A stretch of DNA of 8,377 bases. Source: an uncultured Campylobacter sp. (GTDB taxonomy: Bacteria; Campylobacterota; Campylobacteria; Campylobacterales; Campylobacteraceae). The notes below the pieces were generated by a model. That model saw only the letters and a list, made by a program, of their open reading frames with translations. It was not told where the DNA came from and did no database searches. The stretch is taken from the NCBI GenBank assembly GCA_937875715.1, contig CALEHZ010000217.1, forward strand, positions 1 through 8,377. Direction: 5' to 3'. Within the stretch, counting starts at the first letter, position 1, and the number at the start of each line of letters is the position of its first letter. The translations under genes and the position numbers were made by a program. Shown in pieces: positions 1 through 6,039 of the stretch.

Positions 1-543
1 ATTATTGCCTTGAAAATTATTTTGCCCACCAAAATTACCACTTTGAGTATTTTGTCCGCCTAAACTACCATAATTACCTTGATTGTAATTATTTTGGTAT
101 CCGCCTTGATTGTAGCCTCTTTGTGGTGCAGCGAAATTTTGATTGCCGTAAGCGTAGTTTCCGCCATCGCCGTAGTTGTCGTATTCGCCATTACCAAAGC
201 TAGTATTTTGGTCTTTTTTAGCATCTAGCATTTGCATAGTTTCTACGGTTACTGAGTGCTTTGAGCGATTTTGTCCATTTGCATCTTGCCATTGTTCTAG
301 CACTAAATGCCCCTCAACAAGCACTTTTGAGCCTTTTTGTAAATATTGATTTGCGATCTCAGCTGTGCGCCCCCAAAAAGTAAGGTCTACAAAACAAACC
401 TCTTCTCTACGCTCGCCATTTACATTTGTAATGCGGTTAATAGCGATGCCAGTTTTTGCTACTGGAGTGCCCTTGCCAGATGTATATTTTAGCTCTGGAG
501 CTCTTGTTAAATTACCTTGTAGAATTACTTTGTTAAAAGACAT
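1..543 (-). CDS. ssb: Single-stranded DNA-binding protein SSB (3' end outside window)
   Basis: SSB coats single-stranded DNA during replication, recombination and repair, and recruits partners through its C-terminal tip. The visible 181 residues begin MSFNKVILQGNLTRAPELKY, the classic start of the SSB OB fold. They continue through EVCFVDLTFWGRTAEIA (residues 48-64) and KGSKVLVEGHLVLEQW (70-85), which complete the fold by about residue 105. From about 115 onward the protein is a disordered tail rich in Gly, Asn, Gln and Tyr, with recurring NQGGY/NQGNYG units. The conserved acidic tip expected at the C-terminus lies beyond the left edge. The ATG is three bases after the rpsF stop, with only a weak GAAGAG upstream, so translation is probably coupled to rpsF. 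The pair matches the common rpsF-ssb-rpsR operon. None of the window's TGAATTTT octamers falls in this gene. Identification is firm; only the end is missing. Confidence 0.96.
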   Translation of the reverse strand, partial: MSFNKVILQGNLTRAPELKYTSGKGTPVAKTGIAINRITNVNGERREEVCFVDLTFWGRTAEIANQYLQKGSKVLVEGHLVLEQWQDANGQNRSKHSVTVETMQMLDAKKDQNTSFGNGEYDNYGDGGNYAYGNQNFAAPQRGYNQGGYQNNYNQGNYGSLGGQNTQSGNFGGQNNFQGNN

Positions 544-546
544 TTT

Positions 547-957
547 TTACTCTTCGTTATTTTCTTCTTTTGCTTCTTCTTTTGGTGCTTTTGGTGCGCG
601 TGGCTCAGCTTTTTTGATTTGATTTAGCTTTTGCCCTTTGCTAAGCTTGTCCCAAGCAGCTACTTCGCGTTTTGTCTCGTATTTAACTACTAAAAAGCGA
701 ATTATATCTTCGTTAATGCGAATATTACGCACTAATTCTTCGATTAAAGAAGTAGGTGCTTCAAAATAGCACACCTTATAGACGCCACGCTCGTATTTGT
801 CGATTTTATACGCTAGTTTGCGTGTGCCCATGTCTTGCCAAGATGCGATTTTACCGCCATTTTTGGTGATTACACCTTCGATAAAATCCACTCTTGCTTT
901 TACTTCTGTTTCTTCAAGTGTAGGCTTGATGATTAGAAGTACCTCGTAGTGTTTCAT
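547..957 (-). CDS. rpsF: 30S ribosomal protein bS6
   Basis: bS6 is a small-subunit ribosomal protein that binds bS18 on the central domain of 16S rRNA. The 136-residue product carries the family signatures [14 protein letters not shown] at the N-terminus, [20 protein letters not shown] (residues 46-65) and [16 protein letters not shown] (77-92). The last 35 residues form a charged Lys/Pro/Glu tail ending EENNEE. An acidic end of this kind is the part of S6 that RimK extends with glutamates in Escherichia coli; whether that happens here is unknown. The start is well supported by a perfect AAGGAG at 963-968, five bases before the ATG. The gene leads the rpsF-ssb unit. It is separated from holA by 109 bases holding a probable promoter and a possible terminator. 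Confidence 0.97.
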   Translation of the reverse strand: MKHYEVLLIIKPTLEETEVKARVDFIEGVITKNGGKIASWQDMGTRKLAYKIDKYERGVYKVCYFEAPTSLIEELVRNIRINEDIIRFLVVKYETKREVAAWDKLSKGQKLNQIKKAEPRAPKAPKEEAKEENNEE

Positions 958-992
958 TGTGTCTCCTTATGGATTTTTAGCTCTTTGTGAAT

Positions 993-998
993 TTTATA
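993..998 (-). promoter_or_regulatory. Candidate -10 box of the rpsF-ssb promoter
   Basis: Read on the minus strand, the sequence GTTTATAAAATTC contains TATAAA about 36 bases before the rpsF ATG. Runs of T and A lie upstream, as is usual for Campylobacter sigma-70 promoters, which lack a clear -35. A perfect 7-base inverted repeat, CTTTGTG (983-989) and CACAAAG (1001-1007), brackets the box and could be an operator or an RNA hairpin. The promoter is inferred from position and sequence only. Confidence 0.4.
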
Positions 999-1003
999 AA
1001 CAC

Positions 1004-1027
1004 AAAGGGCAAGGAATTTTGCCTTTT
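1004..1027 (-). terminator. Possible weak terminator hairpin after holA
   Basis: GGCAA (1008-1012) pairs with TTGCC (1019-1023) around a 6-base loop. On the minus strand the stem extends by AAA/TTT after one mismatch. It is followed by a moderately T-rich stretch (TTTGTGTTTATAAAATT) but not by a clean T tract. It lies 40 bases after the holA stop, where a terminator would be expected. Pairing is equally good or better on the plus strand, where the stem ends in TTTT. The call is tentative. Confidence 0.3.
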
Positions 1028-1066
1028 AAATTTAAAAAGCAAGGGCGGATTTTAGCTAAAAATAGC

Positions 1067-2059
1067 TTAATTTTTGCTGTGTTTTGCGATAATATTTTGA
1101 AGTTCTAGTATGCTATAAAGCAAAAAAAGCTCTTTATCCATAAAATTCTTTGGCTTTTTTAGCTCATAATCACAGCTGTTTAAATGTATAAAAATATCTA
1201 AAAACATAGGACTTGAAAACCTTCTAGTTTGCTTTTTTAGCGTATTTACAACATGCACTGGCGGTGCGTAGCCTAGAATTTCTTTGATATCAGCGGATGG
1301 ATTTAGCTTCCAAGCTGAGTGCAGGGTAAAAAGGCGGTAAAATGATCTATAAAGTGAGTTTATAACAGCCGTTTCTTCAAGCCCTGAATTTTTTAAAAAA
1401 TTCATAATGTCGTTTCTGGTATCTTTACAATCCAAAATATTTGAAAAAAGATCGTCATAATTAACACTGCTAAGCGAGCTTACAAGGGCATTTACTATAC
1501 TTAAATCAATTTCATCATGCATCGCAGCAAGGCGGTTTAGCTCAGCAGCCGCTAGGTAGATATTGCGGTTGTGAATTTTATAGATTTCTTCAAGTGCTTC
1601 TTTATTTGCTTTTAATTTTAATTTATTTGCGTGTTTGTTTAGCAGTTCTATTGCTTCTATTTGGTTTTTTGGCGGAAAAAATCTAACAAAATTTTCACCA
1701 AAAACTTTTGCGTGTTCAGCTATGTTTTTTTGATCGCCATCGTGCAGCTCATAAATAAAAATCGAGCTTTGAGACTTTAGAGCAAGCGAAACTAGAATTT
1801 TTAGCTCTTTTAGTGGAATTTTATCATCAGCTTTTATGTGTAAAAGATTTAAATCACCAAAAAGCGAATCTTGCTCCAAGTGCGTTTTTGCCTTACTAAA
1901 ATCATATTCTTTAAAAAAAAGACTTAAAGGCTGGGCTTGGAATTTGGCTAAAATTTCTTTTGTGTAATGCTCAATTTGATAATCCTCAGCTCCATAAAGC
2001 ATGAAATATCTAGGAAAATCAGCACTTTTTAGCTTAAAATCTAACTCATTTTTATACAT
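1067..2059 (-). CDS. holA: DNA polymerase III delta subunit (clamp loader)
   Basis: HolA is the clamp-loader subunit that opens the beta sliding clamp during replication. The 330-residue protein fits the length and layout of Campylobacterota delta subunits. The N-terminal domain contains PRYFMLYGAEDYQIEHYTKEIL (residues 16-37), followed by a beta-strand region with SLFFKEYDFSKAK and SIFIYELHDGD. The central part has an AAELNRLAAM helix (171-180), typical of the family. The C-terminal helical domain (about 200-330) holds NSLYRSFYRLFTLHSAW (234-250) and KELFLLYSILELQN. The family is weakly conserved, so the call also rests on position next to rnr, as in C. jejuni. The ATG lies inside the end of rnr with an 8-base overlap (ATGTATAA) and no strong ribosome binding site, which suggests coupled translation. 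Codons 219-225 contain a perfect 20-base palindrome, listed separately. Confidence 0.85.
   Translation of the reverse strand: MYKNELDFKLKSADFPRYFMLYGAEDYQIEHYTKEILAKFQAQPLSLFFKEYDFSKAKTHLEQDSLFGDLNLLHIKADDKIPLKELKILVSLALKSQSSIFIYELHDGDQKNIAEHAKVFGENFVRFFPPKNQIEAIELLNKHANKLKLKANKEALEEIYKIHNRNIYLAAAELNRLAAMHDEIDLSIVNALVSSLSSVNYDDLFSNILDCKDTRNDIMNFLKNSGLEETAVINSLYRSFYRLFTLHSAWKLNPSADIKEILGYAPPVHVVNTLKKQTRRFSSPMFLDIFIHLNSCDYELKKPKNFMDKELFLLYSILELQNIIAKHSKN
1385..1404. repeat. Perfect 20-bp palindrome inside holA
   Basis: TGAATTTTTTAAAAAATTCA is its own reverse complement. It consists of two TGAATTTT words facing each other and sharing a central T/A run. Within holA it encodes the stretch around NFLKNS (residues 220-225), so the reading frame stays open. 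Confidence 0.9.
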
Positions 2060-4052
2060 CGATTTTTTCTACTACTTTGCCTATGATTTTAGCGCTTGCG
2101 ATATCGCTTGAAATGATGCGCACACGCACCTTTATAAGCAAATCGCAAGTAAAGTTTGGCAAGATTATTCTAGCACCTTTTAGCTCGTCATCAAGTCTTG
2201 CAATTGTGTTCTCTCCAACTTCACTAATATAGCAAATGAAGTCTTTGCCGACATTTTGTGCCGCCCAGCGCGTGAATTTTCTATCCATAAAATCAAACGC
2301 TACTTTATCAGCTTCTCGCTCTTTTATATTTAAATCCTCGCAAGTTGCCTCAATGCCTTCTAAAAGGTAGTTAAATAGCTTGTCATCGCCTGCTAACTTT
2401 GCCTTTAAAAGTCTGTGTAAAATCAGGTCGCTATATCTGCGAATAGGGCTTGTAAAATGCGTATAAGTCTCAAAGCCAAGCCCAAAATGTCCGCTACTTG
2501 TAGCTGAGTATTCAGCTCTTTTTTGCGCTTTTATAATGAGCTTATCAGCATCTTCTCGTATGCCCATCTCATCGGCTTTTGCTTGGATTTTTGCTATCAT
2601 TTTGGCTAGGTCGCTATCGTAGCTTGCTTCAATGCCTAAAAGTGCTAAATCATCTAGCAAAAAGTTTATTTTTTTGATGTCCGCTGGGGCGTGATTGCGA
2701 AAGACGCCTTTTGCTATCATTTTAGCAGCTGCTTTGTTTGCTAAAAGCATACAATCTTCTATTAAAGCGTGGCTTGGCGTCTCATACTCATAATGCGTGC
2801 TTTTTATAAGCCCTTCATCATCAATTCGCATTTTTAGCTCTTTTGAGCGAAAATCAAAGCCTTTTTCTAAGCGCTTTGCTTTTAGTTTCTGTGTTAATTT
2901 ATGAAGTGGCAAGAGCCAGTTTAAGATGCTTTTATCGCAGTTTGAATTTTTTGCTTCGCAACCCGCTGGGTCTGAATTTTCTGAAATATTTGAATTTTCT
3001 GAAAATTTTGAATTTTTTGAATTTTCTAAAATTTTATCAACTTCATTATAAGTAAAGCGTTTTTTACTCTTAATTATCGCTGTAAAAAGCTCTTCGTTTT
3101 GGGCGCTTAAATCATCATTTAAAGCGATTTTAAAGACAAAGGCAAGGCGTGGTTCATCTGGTTTTAAAGAACAAATATTTTCGCTCAGCGTCCTTGGTAG
3201 CATAGGCACAGATTTATGCGGAAAATATATAGAAAAACAGCGAATTTTCGCCTCTTTATCAGTGGCGCTAAATGGCGCTACATACGCACTTACATCAGCT
3301 ATTGCTACAAAAAGTGTGTTATTTGGGGCGTCGTAATATATCGCATCATCGTAATCTTTAGCATCATCAGGGTCAATGGTACAAAATGGCAAATCCATCA
3401 AATCCACGCGGTCTGCGTAAAGCGTGGTATCTACGCTATCTCCCCATGCTTTTGCCTCATCTTCGCAAGCACTTACAAACTCATCTTTTTTATTATAAAG
3501 AGCAAGGCTGATTTTCTCATCCACGCTTGGGTCAGCCAAAACGCCCAAAACTTCAACAATATCATTTGTAAGATTATTTATTTTTAGCACGGCACCATCT
3601 GGCAGGGCTTTTAGCGATTTTTGCGACGCTTTTAGCGCTATTGCTAAGCCATTTTGGATATTTACGCCCATCACAGCAACGCCGAATTTTTTAAGATACA
3701 CGACGCTTGTTTCATTTGCGCATTCTAAAACAGCTAGGATTTTAGAGTTTATTCTATTATTTTTAGCCTTGATGATTTTAGCTAAGACGGTATCGCCAAG
3801 GTGCGCACCGCCTAAGTCTTTATTTTCTACTATTGCATCACGAGTAGAGTTTTTGCTAAAAATTTCAATGTATCCTGTGCCATTTGCGCTTATATCAAGC
3901 TTTCCGCAAATAAATCCGTTATTTAAATAGATTTTGTTTTTGTGAGTGCTAACGGCTTTTAGCGAAAGTAGAATTCTAAGCGCTTCTTTACACTTTACGC
4001 TTAGATTTCTTTCTTCGCAGCCTTCGTTTAAGCTTTGTAAAAATGCCTTCAC
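2052..4052 (-). CDS. rnr: Ribonuclease R, 3'-5' exoribonuclease of the RNB family
   Basis: RNase R degrades structured RNA processively from the 3' end and takes part in mRNA and rRNA quality control. The 666-residue protein shows an N-terminal cold-shock-like region (GFICGKLDISANGTGYI, 46-62) and then the RNB catalytic domain. The metal-binding aspartates lie in TIDPDDAKDYDDAIYY (225-240), with D227, D233, D235 and D236 matching the four E. coli catalytic positions. The family signature HFTSPIRRYSDLILHRLL is at 532-549. A short S1-like domain follows from about 600. The start is a GTG at 4050-4052 overlapping the TGA of the HDOD gene (GTGA), so translation is probably coupled. The oddity is a low-complexity insert at residues 343-373, made of six xNS tripeptides followed by DPAGCEAKNSN, within the RNB region but away from the catalytic motifs. 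All catalytic residues are present, so activity is expected. Confidence 0.96.
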   Translation of the reverse strand: MKAFLQSLNEGCEERNLSVKCKEALRILLSLKAVSTHKNKIYLNNGFICGKLDISANGTGYIEIFSKNSTRDAIVENKDLGGAHLGDTVLAKIIKAKNNRINSKILAVLECANETSVVYLKKFGVAVMGVNIQNGLAIALKASQKSLKALPDGAVLKINNLTNDIVEVLGVLADPSVDEKISLALYNKKDEFVSACEDEAKAWGDSVDTTLYADRVDLMDLPFCTIDPDDAKDYDDAIYYDAPNNTLFVAIADVSAYVAPFSATDKEAKIRCFSIYFPHKSVPMLPRTLSENICSLKPDEPRLAFVFKIALNDDLSAQNEELFTAIIKSKKRFTYNEVDKILENSKNSKFSENSNISENSDPAGCEAKNSNCDKSILNWLLPLHKLTQKLKAKRLEKGFDFRSKELKMRIDDEGLIKSTHYEYETPSHALIEDCMLLANKAAAKMIAKGVFRNHAPADIKKINFLLDDLALLGIEASYDSDLAKMIAKIQAKADEMGIREDADKLIIKAQKRAEYSATSSGHFGLGFETYTHFTSPIRRYSDLILHRLLKAKLAGDDKLFNYLLEGIEATCEDLNIKEREADKVAFDFMDRKFTRWAAQNVGKDFICYISEVGENTIARLDDELKGARIILPNFTCDLLIKVRVRIISSDIASAKIIGKVVEKIDV
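2940..2981 (-). repeat. Dispersed ENSDPAG element, copy in rnr
   Basis: On the coding strand the element begins GAAAATTCAGACCCAGCGGG and ends at the next AAAATTCAAAC. It encodes ENSDPAGCEAKNSN. The dprA gene carries a second copy at 7982-8020, in the corresponding reading frame. The first 20 bases (21 with the preceding A) are identical. Over the whole element about 36 of 39 aligned bases match, and the copies differ in length by exactly three bases. The CCC-AGC-GGG core is a small GC-rich hairpin between AT-rich flanks. Confidence 0.85.
2973..3026 (-). repeat. 9-bp tandem repeat in rnr (six units)
   Basis: Six consecutive 9-base units encode ENS, KNS, KFS, ENS, NIS and ENS (residues 343-360). 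Four match GAAAATTCA or AAAAATTCA; the others are degenerate. The array abuts the ENSDPAG element. Whole-unit gain or loss would keep the reading frame. Confidence 0.9.
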
Positions 4053-4861
4053 TCGTGTATTTTATCTAAGCTTTCTTTGAATTTTTGCTCATCAAAGCCA
4101 TTTGCCTTGACGACTTTTAAAGCATTTGCAATATCACTATCTTGTAGTTTTGATATTACATTTATAGCATTTTTTATAGAATTTAAAATTACGCTATAAT
4201 GTTTTGTTTCTTTTGGTGCTTTATCAAGTTTATTTAGATATAAAATGCTCTCAACTATCTCATACTCGAAATTCCACTGCTCTAAAATCTTAGCAGTAAC
4301 TTCTTCGCTATCTACACCAACCATCTCTATTTCAAGCTCACTTATTTCTGCTTGCGTTTTTAAACAAGTGAATTTTTCTTTAAAAGTACTTGCTTTACCA
4401 CTTTCAATAAGCTCTTTAGCAATAATGATTTTACCGACTTCCATAAGAAAGCTAGCAGGCGAAATTACATTTAAATAACTCATATTTAATTTTTTACACC
4501 AGTTAAAAGCAAGTGAATTTTGCGTGCTTGCAATATCTAAAAATTGATTAGAACTAAGCTTATATGGGCTTAAATCAATTTTAAAAGATTGTTTAACCGA
4601 GCCATAAAGCGCAAAACCACGAATTGTTGCCATACCAAAAAGATTTACTGCTTGTCCAATTTCACTAATTTCTCTTGTAAAGCCATAAAGCGGACTATTT
4701 GCAGAGTGTAAAATATTTGCTGTAAGCATCGGATCACGCTTGATTACATCGATCAAATCGCCCATCACAGCATTATCGTCTCTACAAATCTGCTGGATTT
4801 TAACCACTGTGTCATCAAGCGGGGGCAAAGTTTTAATACTTTTATATATTGAATCATTCAT
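4049..4861 (-). CDS. HDOD domain protein, probable signalling or regulatory protein
   Basis: The 270-residue protein has a clear HDOD domain, the non-catalytic relative of the HD phosphohydrolases. HDOD proteins act in bacterial signalling and regulation, but no partner is visible here. The N-terminal signature runs LPPLDDTVVKIQQICRDDNA (residues 12-31) and then VIKRDPMLTANILHSANSPLYG (39-60). Next come the ISEIGQAVNLFGMATIRGFAL segment (65-85) and FLMEVGKIIIAKEL (138-151). In a catalytic HD protein that last position would read His-Asp; here it is Met-Glu, so no metal-dependent hydrolysis is expected. No receiver, GGDEF or EAL domain is fused. The ATG has AAGGAT (4869-4874) seven bases upstream. 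The stop overlaps the GTG start of rnr, so the gene leads an HDOD-rnr-holA operon. From memory, C. jejuni lacks an HDOD gene between rnr and ilvC, so this may be a lineage-specific placement. Confidence 0.88.
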   Translation of the reverse strand: MNDSIYKSIKTLPPLDDTVVKIQQICRDDNAVMGDLIDVIKRDPMLTANILHSANSPLYGFTREISEIGQAVNLFGMATIRGFALYGSVKQSFKIDLSPYKLSSNQFLDIASTQNSLAFNWCKKLNMSYLNVISPASFLMEVGKIIIAKELIESGKASTFKEKFTCLKTQAEISELEIEMVGVDSEEVTAKILEQWNFEYEIVESILYLNKLDKAPKETKHYSVILNSIKNAINVISKLQDSDIANALKVVKANGFDEQKFKESLDKIHE

Positions 4862-4877
4862 GCTTTTAATCCTTACT

Positions 4878-4944
4878 TGAATTTTTTAAAAGCGCAATTT
4901 TACTATAAAAATAATTAAAATTTCCAAAATTTTTAAAAAATTCA
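4878..4944. repeat. 14-bp inverted repeat in the divergent spacer
   Basis: TGAATTTTTTAAAA (4878-4891) and its exact reverse complement (4931-4944) are separated by 39 bases. They enclose the putative -10 box of the HDOD-rnr-holA operon. Both arms contain the window-wide TGAATTTT octamer, so the symmetry may reflect octamer enrichment rather than an operator. Confidence 0.75.
4902..4907 (-). promoter_or_regulatory. Candidate -10 box of the HDOD-rnr-holA operon
   Basis: The minus strand reads TTTTTATAGTAAAAT, giving a TATAGT hexamer 40 bases before the HDOD ATG, with A/T-rich runs upstream and no obvious -35. The Shine-Dalgarno AAGGAT lies between. The evidence is position and similarity to the Campylobacter -10 consensus TATAAT. 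Confidence 0.5.
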
Positions 4945-4965
4945 GTAATTTTAAAAAATTTAATA

Positions 4966-4973
4966 GCTATAAT
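4966..4973 (+). promoter_or_regulatory. Promoter -10 box of ilvC
   Basis: The octamer GCTATAAT contains a perfect TATAAT, 33 bases before the ilvC ATG. It follows phased T-rich and A-rich runs (4921-4963), the usual upstream layout of Campylobacter sigma-70 promoters. Transcription would start near 4980, giving a leader of under 30 bases. That is too short for a leader-peptide attenuator, so control is probably at initiation. Confidence 0.7.
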
Positions 4974-5003
4974 CACGCACTCAATTTTCTTTTTAAAGGA
5001 TAA

Positions 5004-6029
<1,026 letters not shown>

Positions 6030-6039
6030 AAGTAAAATT

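Noticed and set aside
365..622. Open frame on the plus strand across ssb and rpsF
   Set aside because: Both minus-strand genes are well supported by conserved motifs; this frame shows no family features.
958..992. S6:S18 autoregulatory leader motif upstream of rpsF
   Set aside because: If transcription starts near 985 the leader is only about 28 bases, and I see no stem with the CCG loop expected for that motif.
1054..1067. AGCTA/TAGCT hairpin at the holA stop as a terminator
   Set aside because: The stem is only five base pairs, low in G+C, and lacks a proper T tract on the holA strand.
2940..3026. CRISPR-like repeat array
   Set aside because: The units are 9 bp with no unique spacers and are read in frame in rnr; no cas genes are present.
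2843..3055. Open frame of 70 codons on the plus strand, opposite rnr, with repeated LNFLK-like residues
   Set aside because: It is the antisense reading of the AAAATTCA tandem repeat in rnr. It has no ribosome binding site and the rnr frame is firmly supported.
3265..3282. Direct repeat GGCGCTA twice within rnr
   Set aside because: Only two short copies, within conserved coding sequence, with no link to the octamer or other repeats.
3216..3587. Open frame of 123 codons on the plus strand within rnr
   Set aside because: It lies opposite the catalytic aspartate region of rnr, has no recognisable domain, and its composition is typical of antisense AT-rich DNA.
4049..4861. Catalytic HD phosphohydrolase
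   Set aside because: The expected His-Asp pair is replaced by Met-Glu in FLMEVGKIII, and the N-terminal pattern is that of the non-catalytic HDOD family.
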